Shown: positions 19,075 through 27,956, counted from the first letter of the stretch. The stretch: 64,000 nt of DNA from Rhodobacterales bacterium LSUCC0387 (GCA_015689775.1 WVSR01000001.1:1241501-1305500); one strand, 5' to 3'. Translations and numbers: made by a program. Notes: generated by a model not told the origin, from the sequence alone.

Positions 19075-20225
19075 AATCCGCTTTCCGTGTCGCGCAACCG
19101 CTGCGCCACCCATTGGTGGAACATATGTGTCGGCCCGTCCATCGCGGGGGCAAAGCGGCCCCCATCAAACCCTGCGGCAGCACGCCCTTTTTGCATCCCC
19201 TCCACCACAAAAATATCTTCGATAAAGACATCCTTCCACAGCTTGGCGTTTTTCGCGCGCAAGGCAGGATCGGTCTTTGGTGTGGCATAGTAGAGATGCA
19301 CATGCTCGCGCGTGCGGTTATGGGCGACAGGCTCTAGGATGATCGCAAAGGCATGATCGCGATGCACGCCCAGCAAGACATTGGGATAAAGCGCGATATA
19401 TTCAGCGGCGGTGTTCCATGTCTGCGACAGCCCGTCAAAATCAGGAAAGCTTTGACCTTTCTCATCCTTGAGCTGGCGATAGACAAGCGTGCCTTGGCCC
19501 GAGAATTTTTGTTCTTCTTCAATGTGATAGTGATCTTCTAGGCGCGAATAGCTGTTCAGGCCCGGATGCACCCATGGCAAGTGATAGCTCTCGCAATAAT
19601 TCTCGACCGCGAGTTTCCAATTCGTATTCACATCCAAGGTAAAGCGGCTGTCTTCGCCGCCATGATAGAGCGGCTTTTCAAATTCAGCCCAACGGGTGAG
19701 GGCGGCTTGGTGTTGGGTTTCAAAATCGGGAGCGTCGCCCGAAAGGTTGATAAACACCACATCCCGCCAGATATGGCTGCGTACCTCTTTGAGGCCCAAG
19801 GTCGCCCGCTCAATCCCTTCATGTTGGTTCTGGCCCGGCCCGCCCACATGGGGTGTGGCTACAAGTCGGCCATCCTTGGCATAGCACCATGAATGATAGG
19901 GGCAGCGGATCGCGCCTTCAATTTTGCGCGGCGCATCGACCAAGATCATACCGCGGTGGCGGCAGATGTTGAAAAAGACCCGCACCGCCCCTGTGTCATC
20001 GCGCAAAAGCAGCAGGGGTTGGCCCAAAAATTCAATCGGTTTTGCATCACCATTTTCAGGCACATCGGCCCCAACGGCCAAAGCGGCCCATTGATGCTCA
20101 AGCGCCGCGCGGTTTTCACGAGCGATTGTTGCGGGGTCGGTGTAATGCGCATTCGGCAGGCCATTGGCGCGCGAAATTGGCGCAAGAACGCTGTCGAGAT
20201 CGTGCTTGATCAAATCATCAGGCAT
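19071..20225 (-). CDS. Rieske [2Fe-2S] ring-hydroxylating-type oxygenase, alpha subunit
   Basis: Non-heme iron oxygenase of the Rieske family. From the ATG in MPDDLIKHD (ribosome binding site GGGGAAAG) it has 384 residues. The Rieske cluster ligands are C88-x-H90 (CRHRG) and C108-x2-H111 (CPYHSW). The catalytic domain has the mononuclear iron motif NWKLAVENYCESYHLPWVHP (histidines at about 215 and 220). The overall look is closest to the choline monooxygenase / glycine-betaine and carnitine oxygenase group rather than to benzene-type dioxygenases, but the substrate cannot be told. No reductase gene is adjacent; an electron donor must be encoded elsewhere. Confidence 0.85.
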   Translation of the reverse strand: MPDDLIKHDLDSVLAPISRANGLPNAHYTDPATIARENRAALEHQWAALAVGADVPENGDAKPIEFLGQPLLLLRDDTGAVRVFFNICRHRGMILVDAPRKIEGAIRCPYHSWCYAKDGRLVATPHVGGPGQNQHEGIERATLGLKEVRSHIWRDVVFINLSGDAPDFETQHQAALTRWAEFEKPLYHGGEDSRFTLDVNTNWKLAVENYCESYHLPWVHPGLNSYSRLEDHYHIEEEQKFSGQGTLVYRQLKDEKGQSFPDFDGLSQTWNTAAEYIALYPNVLLGVHRDHAFAIILEPVAHNRTREHVHLYYATPKTDPALRAKNAKLWKDVFIEDIFVVEGMQKGRAAAGFDGGRFAPAMDGPTHMFHQWVAQRLRDTESGL

Positions 20226-20343
20226 AGGTCTTTCCCCCCAAGAAAAGATGCGCCCCAAATGGGGATGATCTTTTTTGAAGGCTAAGGCCGCGCTGATCTT
20301 ATCAAAACGCGACCTTTGAGACTATGGGAAGCGACCCATGCGG

Positions 20344-20904
20344 TTACGCACCGCGCGCAATGGCAGCAACGCCTGTGCGGGCAACCTCTAACAGGCCCAA
20401 GGGGCGCATGAGATCGGCAAAGGCGTCAATTTTCTCGGGCGTGCCTGTGATTTCAAAGACGAAACTTTCCAAAGTGCTGTCCACCACATTGGCGCGGAAA
20501 ATCTCGGCAATGCGCAAGGCTTCGACACGATGCTCACCCTTACCTTTGACCTTGAACAAGGCCAATTCACGGCTGACCATCGCGCCTTCCACGGTGAGGT
20601 CATGCACCTCATGGACGGGCACCATACGCTCAAGCTGCATTTTAATTTGGTTGATCACCTGCGGCGTGCCTGAGGTCACAATCGTGATGCGTGACCGATG
20701 GCCTGCATGATCAACCTCAGCCACAGTCAGGCTTTCGATATTATAACCACGGCCCGAAAACAGCCCGATGACACGGGCCAGAACGCCCGCTTCGTTTTGC
20801 ACCAAAACCGCGAGCGTGTGGGTTTCAATCGCGTCAGACATATGGCTGCGCAGATCATAGGCCGAATGGCTGCTAGAGCCTTTTTCGATATTGAGCGGAG
20901 ACAT
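20344..20904 (-). CDS. ilvN: Acetolactate synthase, small (regulatory) subunit
   Basis: Regulatory subunit that gives valine feedback control to acetohydroxyacid synthase. The 186-residue protein has an N-terminal ACT domain (THTLAVLVQNEAGVLARVIGLFSGRGYNIESLTVAE) and the C-terminal ALS_ss domain (REL ALFKVKG, EIFRANVVDSTLESFVFEITG, DLMRPLGLLEVARTG). It starts 15 bases after the stop of the large subunit and belongs to the attenuated ilv operon. The symbol ilvH is used equally for this form. Confidence 0.96.
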   Translation of the reverse strand: MSPLNIEKGSSSHSAYDLRSHMSDAIETHTLAVLVQNEAGVLARVIGLFSGRGYNIESLTVAEVDHAGHRSRITIVTSGTPQVINQIKMQLERMVPVHEVHDLTVEGAMVSRELALFKVKGKGEHRVEALRIAEIFRANVVDSTLESFVFEITGTPEKIDAFADLMRPLGLLEVARTGVAAIARGA

Positions 20905-20919
20905 GATTACACCCTTTCC

Positions 20920-22674
20920 TTAGACCAAGACGCTGCCCTTGGCGTCAATCACGCCTTGGGTTTCAGCCTCGCCCAACAACATTTCATTATGTGCCTTGCC
21001 CGATGGGATCATTGGGAAGCAATTTTCATGCTTCTCAACCAAACAGTCGAAAATCACGGGCCCGTCATAGGCGAGCATTTCTTTGATCGCCTCATCGAGA
21101 TCATCAGGATTGTCGCACATGATACCCTTGCACCCGAACGCTTCGGCCAGTTTCACGAAATTGGGCAGGGCCTCTGACCATGAATGGCTGTAGCGTTCGC
21201 CATGAAGCAATTCCTGCCATTGGCGCACCATACCAAGGCGCTCGTTGTTAAGGATGAATTGCTTAACGGGCAGACGGTATTGCACAGCGGTGCCCATCTC
21301 TTGCATATTCATCAGCCATGATGCCTCGCCTGCGACATTGATCACCAAGGCGTCACGATGTGCCACCTGCACACCGATTGAGGCGGGCGTGCCATAGCCC
21401 ATTGTGCCAAGGCCACCAGAGGTCATCCAGCGATTTGGGTCTTCAAAACCCAGATATTGCGCAGCCCACATTTGGTGCTGACCGACCTCAGTGGTGATGT
21501 AGCGATCCATGCCTTTTGTCAGCGCCTCAAGCCGCTCAAGCGCAAATTGCGGTTTGATTGTCTTGGTTGAATTTTTATAGCTTAGGCATTTCACGGCGCG
21601 CCATTCTTCAATCTGGCGCCACCATTTTTTGAGCGCAGCGGAATTTGTTTTGCTGCCGCGCGATTTCCATATTCGCAGCATATCTTCCAACACGTGGGAG
21701 ACATCCCCGATTATGGGGAAATCCGCATGGATCACTTTGTTTATCGAAGAGGGATCAATATCGACATGCGCCTTTAGGCTGTTCGGCGAGAAGGCGTTGA
21801 TGCGCCCCGTGATGCGGTCGTCAAACCGCGCGCCAATATTGATCATTAAATCGCACCCATGCATGGCAAGGTTGGCCTCATAAAGGCCATGCATACCCAG
21901 CATCCCTAACCATTTCTCGCCTGATGCAGGATAGGCGCCAAGTCCCATTAAGGTTGACGTGATTGGAAAATTAGTCGTTTCGACCAGTTCACGAAGCATC
22001 ATGCTTGCCGCGGGCCCAGAATTGATCACGCCGCCGCCTGTGTAAAAAATTGGACGCTCGGCCTGTTCCATGGCCTCGACCAAGGCGGTGATCACCGCGG
22101 TGTCGCCCTTGACGCGCGGGGTGTAGTGGTCAACCTTCGCGCGCGACTTTTCGACATAGGTGCCTGTCGCGAATTGCACATCTTTTGGGATGTCGATCAG
22201 CACGGGCCCGGGGCGGCCTTTTGTGGCGATATGGAAGGCCTCATGAATGGTGGATGACAAGTGATCTGTATCTTTAACCAACCAGTTCATTTTAGTGCAG
22301 GGGCGGGTGATGCCGACTGTGTCGGCCTCTTGGAACGCGTCCGAGCCGATCATGAAGGTTGGAACCTGACCCGTCAGAACGACAATTGGGATAGAATCCA
22401 TCAAAGCATCCACTAACCCCGTAACAGCATTGGTGGCGCCGGGGCCGGAGGTGACCAAGACAACGCCTGGTTTGCCGGTAGCGCGGGCATAACCTTCGGC
22501 GGCGTGTACCGCCCCTTGTTCATGGCGCACGAGAATGTGGCGAATGTGGTTTTGCTGAAAGATTTCGTCATAAATAGGCAGAACTGCGCCACCTGGATAT
22601 CCGAACACCGTATCAACGCCTTGTTCAATTAAGGCTTCGACTACTATCTTTGCACCGGTCATCTGACGCGTCAT
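20920..22674 (-). CDS. ilvI: Acetolactate synthase, large (catalytic) subunit
   Basis: ThDP- and FAD-dependent enzyme that makes acetolactate or acetohydroxybutyrate, the first common step of branched-chain amino-acid synthesis. The 584-residue protein has the ThDP-activating glutamate in VRHEQGAVHAAEGYARATGKPG, the SGPGATN motif, the central FAD-type domain, and a C-terminal ThDP domain ending GMVRQWQELLHGERYSHS. The ThDP-Mg motif reads AGEASWLMN where GDGSF-type residues are usual elsewhere; I recall this variant from Rhodobacterales. Transcription starts upstream of the leader peptide and attenuator listed separately. Confidence 0.97.
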   Translation of the reverse strand: MTRQMTGAKIVVEALIEQGVDTVFGYPGGAVLPIYDEIFQQNHIRHILVRHEQGAVHAAEGYARATGKPGVVLVTSGPGATNAVTGLVDALMDSIPIVVLTGQVPTFMIGSDAFQEADTVGITRPCTKMNWLVKDTDHLSSTIHEAFHIATKGRPGPVLIDIPKDVQFATGTYVEKSRAKVDHYTPRVKGDTAVITALVEAMEQAERPIFYTGGGVINSGPAASMMLRELVETTNFPITSTLMGLGAYPASGEKWLGMLGMHGLYEANLAMHGCDLMINIGARFDDRITGRINAFSPNSLKAHVDIDPSSINKVIHADFPIIGDVSHVLEDMLRIWKSRGSKTNSAALKKWWRQIEEWRAVKCLSYKNSTKTIKPQFALERLEALTKGMDRYITTEVGQHQMWAAQYLGFEDPNRWMTSGGLGTMGYGTPASIGVQVAHRDALVINVAGEASWLMNMQEMGTAVQYRLPVKQFILNNERLGMVRQWQELLHGERYSHSWSEALPNFVKLAEAFGCKGIMCDNPDDLDEAIKEMLAYDGPVIFDCLVEKHENCFPMIPSGKAHNEMLLGEAETQGVIDAKGSVLV

Positions 22675-22740
22675 CTGTCTTTGTCCTTCGTTTTACACTT
22701 TGGCCGTTACGTAGGGCGGTTTTTATGGGGTGTCGCGTAC

Positions 22741-22768
22741 AAAAAAGCCCTCGGTGATGTCCGAGGGC
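22741..22768 (-). terminator. Attenuator terminator of the ilvIN operon
   Basis: On the minus strand GCCCTCGG-ACATCA-CCGAGGGC followed by six T. This is a perfect 8-base stem with a U-run, located between the ilv leader peptide and ilvI and pointing toward ilvI, so it must be bypassed for ilvI expression. Confidence 0.9.
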
Positions 22769-22792
22769 GCACGGGGGTTCTTATGGCTATCG

Positions 22793-22846
22793 TCACCGAC
22801 CCATGCGCGCTGTCACTCCCACGTTTACGACCACCAAATGTAGCAT
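22793..22846 (-). CDS. ilv leader peptide (attenuation)
   Basis: A 17-residue peptide, MLHLVVVNVGVTARMGR, rich in the end products of the pathway (two leucines and six valines among the first twelve residues, with LVVVNVGV in a row). It has a good ribosome binding site (AAGGAG) and ends 25 bases before the attenuator stem. Ribosome stalling at the valine/leucine codons when these amino acids are scarce would favour an antiterminator and let transcription enter ilvI. The peptide is too short to be found by usual gene calling. Confidence 0.88.
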   Translation of the reverse strand: MLHLVVVNVGVTARMGR

Positions 22847-22869
22847 CCCAATCTCCTTCAATCGAGGCG

Positions 22870-22898
22870 ACATTAGGTATCCCCGGGGGGGAGGTCAA
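22870..22898 (-). promoter_or_regulatory. ilv operon promoter
   Basis: On the minus strand a -35 TTGACC (22893-22898) and a -10-like TAATGT (22870-22875) are exactly 17 bases apart. Transcription would start close to 22863, giving a short leader that begins just before the leader-peptide ribosome binding site. Confidence 0.6.
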
Positions 22899-23378
22899 CA
22901 GCGTTTGCAAGGTTGAAATTAAATAAACTGTCTTTTGGTGGCAAAAATGCGCAATTTTATATCCCAAAATGGCTCGATTGGATGGTTTTCTGAATTCGAA
23001 CATTTGAGCTTGGGGATTACTGGCCCCCTAGGCTCTGCAATAGGATTACGCGGTTTAGGGGTAGAGATTGGCTTAAATTGCAGGTGCCTTTGCGTTTGAA
23101 AAGATTCGTAGCGAAAGCGCCGATTATGGCGAGTGCGCTGGGCCCAATTGTAACCCTAAGTTGAGTGCTTGGGTAAAATCCACTCATCAATCTGAAAATT
23201 ATATCATAATTTAAGATATATTGTGAGAAAAATGGCTCTTTTGGTAAAAAAATTTTACAAATTTGGGGTATCTGCGCGGAAATTGGGTTGCGGCGCAATT
23301 TTGTTGCTGTAGCGTAGTAAGACGTTGAAACAAAAACCTGTCGCGCCAATGCGGCAGTGTCCGAATGGGAGGAATACT
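22899..23378. promoter_or_regulatory. Upstream region of the TRAP operon
   Basis: About 480 bases without a convincing gene between the ilv promoter and dctP. The part from 23190 to 23300 is clearly AT-rich and holds two inverted repeats: TATATC-N9-GATATA at 23200-23220 and GTAAAA-AAA-TTTTAC at 23244-23258. These look like operator sites for a regulator of the transporter, which is not encoded next to it. The dctP ribosome binding site (GGGAGGAA) is at about 23367-23374. Confidence 0.45.
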
Positions 23379-24464
23379 ATGGATCGTCGTTCTTTCTTGA
23401 GAACGTCTGCCCTTGGGGGGACAGCAGCCGCAGCTTCGACTTTGGCCGCACCACTTTACGCTCAGGGCAATCGTACGCTGACATTGGTAACTTCGGTTCC
23501 TGATGGTTTCGCGATCTTTGATGACGCGGCGCAGATGGCGGCAGACTATATCACTGCTATGACCGATGGTCAGTTGACCATCAACAAGATGCCTGCAGGC
23601 AGCCTTGTTGGCGCGTTCGAAGTGTTTGACGCCGTGTCTTCTGGTCAGGCTGATATGTATCACTCGGCTGATTACTACTTCCTTAACCAGCACCCTGGCT
23701 TTGCATTCTTTACCTCAGTGCCTTTTGGTATGACTGGTCAAGAATTTGCCAACTGGTACTATAACCGTGGTGGTCACGAGCAGCACAATGAGCTTGCAGG
23801 CCTCTTCAACCTTAAATCCTTCACCTGCGGTAACACAGCGATGCAGCCAGGTGGTTGGTTCAACAAAGAAATCAACTCGGCAGATGACCTTCAGGGTTTG
23901 CGCTTCCGCATGCCCGGTCAGGGTGGTCAGGTTCTTGGCCGCTTGGGTGCATCCGTTCAGAACATTCCTGGCGGTGAAATCTATCAGGCGCTTGCTTCTG
24001 GTCAGATTGACGGTGCGGAGTGGATTGGCCCGTTCGCGGATGAGCGCATGGGTTTCCAGGAAGCAACCTCTATCTACTACACCTCAGGCTTCCATGAGCC
24101 AGGGTCGGCACTGACCTTGTCATTCAACTTGGATGTATATGAGAGCTTCACGTCTGCACAAAAACAAATAGTTGATGCAGCGTGTGCGGCAACAAACTCC
24201 AAGTCGCTTTCGATGACGCTGCAGGAGAATGGCGCTGCACTTGAAAGACTCCGCGCTGGCGGCATCCAAACAAGATCTTTCCCTGATGACGTTTGGAACG
24301 CATTTGGCGCTGCAGCTGCTGAAGTGCGCGAAGAAAACATGGGCGATCCTATCTACGCTCAGATCGCTGAAAGCTACTTTGCAGCGATGAAAGAGTCGGT
24401 AGGTTGGTTCGACATTGCGGATGGCGAATATATGCGCCAGCGTAACCGTGTAAACGCGGGCTAA
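23379..24464 (+). CDS. TRAP transporter substrate-binding protein, TakP-like (DctP family)
   Basis: Periplasmic solute receptor of a TRAP transporter. The 361-residue protein starts with a twin-arginine signal (MDRRSFLRTSALGG...PLYAQG), so it is probably exported folded through Tat. Conserved DctP segments include YYFLNQHPGFAFFTSVPFGM, the GGNT-like CGNTAMQPGGWF, the arginine region LQGLRFRMPGQGGQV, and QALASGQIDGAEWIGPFADE. This pattern strongly recalls TakP, the 2-oxo-acid receptor of Rhodobacter sphaeroides, so alpha-keto or similar monocarboxylic acids are the best guess for the ligand. It is followed by a terminator-like hairpin and then dctQ and dctM. Confidence 0.9.
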   Translation: MDRRSFLRTSALGGTAAAASTLAAPLYAQGNRTLTLVTSVPDGFAIFDDAAQMAADYITAMTDGQLTINKMPAGSLVGAFEVFDAVSSGQADMYHSADYYFLNQHPGFAFFTSVPFGMTGQEFANWYYNRGGHEQHNELAGLFNLKSFTCGNTAMQPGGWFNKEINSADDLQGLRFRMPGQGGQVLGRLGASVQNIPGGEIYQALASGQIDGAEWIGPFADERMGFQEATSIYYTSGFHEPGSALTLSFNLDVYESFTSAQKQIVDAACAATNSKSLSMTLQENGAALERLRAGGIQTRSFPDDVWNAFGAAAAEVREENMGDPIYAQIAESYFAAMKESVGWFDIADGEYMRQRNRVNAG

Positions 24465-24479
24465 TCTCCTGAACTTTGG

Positions 24480-24512
24480 CTCCTCTCCCGTGCAAACGGG
24501 GGAGGAGTTTTT
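24480..24512 (+). terminator. Intercistronic terminator between dctP and dctQ
   Basis: A strong hairpin CTCCTCTCCCGT-GCAA-ACGGGGGAGGAG followed by TTTTT, 15 bases after the dctP stop. It may act as a leaky terminator or as an mRNA stabiliser, giving more receptor than membrane protein. Confidence 0.8.
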
Positions 24513-24633
24513 ACATCTCCCCGAAGCCGCCCTCAAAGCGGGACTTACGTAGCGCCGAGCGCCTGCAGATATCTGCGTGTTGCGGTGCATTAGGTCCTGT
24601 TAAGGCAGCGCTCGTTTCTGCAAGGATAGTCAC

Positions 24634-25533
24634 ATGATTGATTTCATTGTCTGGGTTTTCACAAATTTTGCGATGGCCCCCTACAATCTGGCAATTGCAC
24701 TCATGAGCCCTGGGTCATGGTTAGATTGGAGCAATAACGAGTCCCTCGTGCGGTTCATCTACTATGGCGCATCGGTGGAGCTTTTCTTCGTCGTTTTCAC
24801 CGCCTTTTTGGTCATCACACTCATTGGTGCGATCTGGAAGCGCCAAATTCTATGGGCGATGGTGCGCGCATTTGAGGCTATTGCCAATGGAGTTGGCCGC
24901 ACAGTTGCATGGGTAGGCTTGATAATGGTGCTGCAGCAGGTAATGATCGTATTCCTGCAACGAATTTTTCAGGTCCCCGGGCTTGAGCTTGGTCCGCTTG
25001 GCATAAGCTTCTCGCAGGATTTGTCATGGTTTGCGGAAGAGCTGAAGCTGTACAATGCTATGATTGTGTGCCTTTGCGTGTCTTACACCTTTGTTCAAGG
25101 CGGGCATGTGCGCGTTGACCTTTTTTACTCAGGCATGAAACACCGCGCAAAGCGCATTATCGACATGGGTGGGGCGCTGCTCTTCATGCTGCCTACAACC
25201 GTTCTGACCTATCTATATGCATGGTTTTTTATGTGGCGTCACCTTGTGGTGCCTAACCCTGCCGCCTCAAGCGAGTTGGATCGCATGATCATGCAAGCGC
25301 GTGTATTGCGGTGGAACGTGGAAACCATCGGCTTTAGCCCTAACGGGTTCAACGCCTATTTCATCTTTAAGGTCTTATTGGTCATCTTCTGCGTGATGGT
25401 TTTCGTCCATGCACTGGCGGTGTTCTGGCGCGCCTTTCTCGAATATGTCGAGGGCGAAGAAAGTACTGATAAGTATCGTGACCTTGATCCGCAAGATGCA
25501 GAGACTCAAGCCTTGCACGCAGCGGGCCATTAA
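24634..25533 (+). CDS. TRAP transporter small permease (DctQ)
   Basis: Small membrane subunit of the TRAP transporter. The 299-residue protein has the four-helix DctQ core with extra hydrophobic sequence at the N-terminus (an amphipathic stretch and helix near residues 40-70), which makes it longer than the usual 160-200 residues. Recognisable family parts are the segment VSYTFVQGGHVRVDLFYSGM near residue 150 and the following helix with LPTTVLTYLYAWFFMW. It has a ribosome binding site (AAGGA), is 38 bases from dctM, and is clearly in one operon with it. Long DctQ subunits go with TakP-type receptors. Confidence 0.88.
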   Translation: MIDFIVWVFTNFAMAPYNLAIALMSPGSWLDWSNNESLVRFIYYGASVELFFVVFTAFLVITLIGAIWKRQILWAMVRAFEAIANGVGRTVAWVGLIMVLQQVMIVFLQRIFQVPGLELGPLGISFSQDLSWFAEELKLYNAMIVCLCVSYTFVQGGHVRVDLFYSGMKHRAKRIIDMGGALLFMLPTTVLTYLYAWFFMWRHLVVPNPAASSELDRMIMQARVLRWNVETIGFSPNGFNAYFIFKVLLVIFCVMVFVHALAVFWRAFLEYVEGEESTDKYRDLDPQDAETQALHAAGH

Positions 25534-25570
25534 GATCCACGCTAGACGTGCTTGAAGGAAAGAAAACAAA

Positions 25571-27928
25571 ATGATTTTTGGATTGGATGGAATTGAAATC
25601 GGTCTGATTATCGTGTTCCTGACGCTGTTTGGCGGGATCATGACAGGCTTCCCCGTGGCTTTTGCTATTGGCGGCGCGGGGATAATATCCTTTGCGGTTA
25701 TTGCTGCGCTCGACTCTGCTGGATTGCTGATTCACCAAGCGATTGATACGGCTTCTGACCAGTATCGCGCCCTAGTTGACAGTGGGATTTCTCGCGAAGC
25801 TATATCGGTCTTCCGATACCCCGAATTGCCGCGGATTGAGGAACATCTCTTCCCTGGCGGGTGGGAAATGGCGATGGATCGAAACATCTCATTTATCGTG
25901 AACCGCATGAACGAGCGTGTGATCGCGGGTCAGTCTATCGAAACGCTCTTGGCTGTTTTAATGTTCGTTTTGATGGGGATTACGCTTGAGCGTTCTAAGA
26001 TCGCCGATGATCTGCTGACAACCATGGCACGCGTCTTTGGCCCGCTGCCCGGTGGTTTGGCGGTGTCCATCGTGATCGTGGGTGCGTTCCTTGCGGCATC
26101 CACGGGTATCGTTGGGGCGACTGTGGTGACTATGGGCCTTTTGGCACTGCCAACCATGTTGCGCAACAATTACTCGCCCGAATTGGCGACCGGTGTGATT
26201 GCAGCCTCTGGCACTTTGGGCCAGATTATCCCTCCTTCTATCGTGATTGTTCTTTTGGGCACATTGGTGGGCGACCTCTATGCAACGGGCCAAGAAACCC
26301 GCGCACAGGTGGCGGGTTGTACAGATGCGCTGACCTATCTGGGCGAGCCTGCGGTTCTTTCCGTTGGTACATTATTCCAAGCTGCGATTTTGCCAGGCAT
26401 ATTCTTGGCCTTCCTCTACGGCGCCTATGCATTCGGCTTTGCCTTGTTCAATCCAAGCAAAGCGCCCGCAGTTCAGATGGGGTCGACCAACGCGACCTCC
26501 ATCACCCGCAATGAGGCGCTGACATGGTTCTTGGCCGCGCCCGCTGCACTCATCTTTGCTGTGATTATGGGTGCAAGCAGCGGTATCATCGGCAGTCAGT
26601 CGATCTTTGTCTCCAACATGGAAAACAACAGCCGCTCCGCCAGCCTTCGCACCAATGTCAGCGAAAGCTGCCAAACGGCGATGATTGAATTGCATGGTCA
26701 AGAGGCATGGGATCAAGCCGTGATTGAGACAGCCGAGATTGCAGCTTCGGGTACAACCGGTGAAACCCGCGAATTGTCCGAGGAGGAAATGGCTGCGGCT
26801 CGCGAGGCGGCGATTGCCAATGCAGCACCGATCGGATCTGGCGTGGCTACAATCTTCACCCTCTTGGCATTGATCCTGACCACGGCACGCGGTGTCGCGC
26901 CGAATGAAAACGCTCGTCCGTTGCTGATAGGTGGGATCGGCGTGGCCTTGGCGTTTGCGGTGGATGTGATGTTCATCACGCCCGCGACCAGTTCAGGTGC
27001 GGCTTGGATCTATCTCGCGCTTCCGTTTGCCCTAACCATTTATGGCTGTCGGATTGCTATGATGCGAATGTCGCAAAACGAACTGTTGCGGGTGGTGTTC
27101 CCGCCACTGGTTCTGATAGTTGCGGTTTTGGGATCTATCCTTGGCGGTATTTCCAACCCGACGCCTGCGGCGGCATTGGGTGCGGCAGGGGCAATTATGC
27201 TCGCGGCGCATCGTAAACTCAGTGAAGAAGACAGGAAATCAAAGATTGTGATCTGGGCGTCTTTCGCGCTGGTGATCCTGATCCTGGTTGGTGTCAATTT
27301 CGATCTTCGCATCAGCCGCTCTGAGGTGCCGCTGCAAGATTGGATTGCCTATTTTATAGCTCAATTTGCCTATCACTTCGCCTTTGGTGGGCTGCTTTAC
27401 AGCTGCTATGTTCTGTATCGCCGCAGCGTTCTGACGCCGGTAGTGCGGGAAACGGCGAAAGTGACCTCGATGGTGTTTACCATTCTCATTGGGTCGCAGT
27501 TGTTGAACCTTGTGCTGATTTCCTTCGGGGGCGAGCATTACATTCAACAATTCCTGCGCGCCTTTGATAATGAGACGGTCGTGTTCCTCTTGGTGATGCT
27601 GATCTTGTTCGTCTTGGGCTTTGTTCTGGACTTCCTCGAGATCATCTACATCGTTATCCCAATCGTGGGGCCTGTGATCTATGGCGGCACATTGGATCCA
27701 AAATGGGTCACCATCATGATCGCGGTGAACCTGCAGACCTCGTTCCTGACACCGCCCTTTGGATTTGCGTTGTTCTATCTGCGCGGGGTTGCCCCTGCCA
27801 GTGTGACCACACGCAACATCTATCGCGGCGTGGTCCCGTTCGTGTTGATCCAAGTCGTGGGACTGGGCCTGTTATGGTTGTTCCCTGACATCGTGACCAT
27901 CGTGCCTGATCTTCTGCCCAACAATTAA
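25571..27928 (+). CDS. TRAP transporter large permease (DctM), extended form
   Basis: Large membrane subunit carrying the transport path. At 785 residues it is far longer than a standard DctM (about 430). Family hallmarks are present: the N-terminal helix GGIMTGFPVAFAIGGAG, LLAVLMFVLMGITLERS, the GATVVTMGLLALPTMLRNNYSPELATGVIAASGTLGQIIPPSIV segment, and the end with LQTSFLTPPFGFALFYLRGVAP. Extra material includes a hydrophilic insert at about residues 45-115, another soluble loop at about 355-425, and further helices between about 430 and 640. The frame is continuous and the codon use is like its neighbours, so it is a genuine long form and not a fusion artefact. Confidence 0.9.
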   Translation: MIFGLDGIEIGLIIVFLTLFGGIMTGFPVAFAIGGAGIISFAVIAALDSAGLLIHQAIDTASDQYRALVDSGISREAISVFRYPELPRIEEHLFPGGWEMAMDRNISFIVNRMNERVIAGQSIETLLAVLMFVLMGITLERSKIADDLLTTMARVFGPLPGGLAVSIVIVGAFLAASTGIVGATVVTMGLLALPTMLRNNYSPELATGVIAASGTLGQIIPPSIVIVLLGTLVGDLYATGQETRAQVAGCTDALTYLGEPAVLSVGTLFQAAILPGIFLAFLYGAYAFGFALFNPSKAPAVQMGSTNATSITRNEALTWFLAAPAALIFAVIMGASSGIIGSQSIFVSNMENNSRSASLRTNVSESCQTAMIELHGQEAWDQAVIETAEIAASGTTGETRELSEEEMAAAREAAIANAAPIGSGVATIFTLLALILTTARGVAPNENARPLLIGGIGVALAFAVDVMFITPATSSGAAWIYLALPFALTIYGCRIAMMRMSQNELLRVVFPPLVLIVAVLGSILGGISNPTPAAALGAAGAIMLAAHRKLSEEDRKSKIVIWASFALVILILVGVNFDLRISRSEVPLQDWIAYFIAQFAYHFAFGGLLYSCYVLYRRSVLTPVVRETAKVTSMVFTILIGSQLLNLVLISFGGEHYIQQFLRAFDNETVVFLLVMLILFVLGFVLDFLEIIYIVIPIVGPVIYGGTLDPKWVTIMIAVNLQTSFLTPPFGFALFYLRGVAPASVTTRNIYRGVVPFVLIQVVGLGLLWLFPDIVTIVPDLLPNN

Positions 27929-27956
27929 GGGCAGAGGACAGGTTACACAAAAAACG

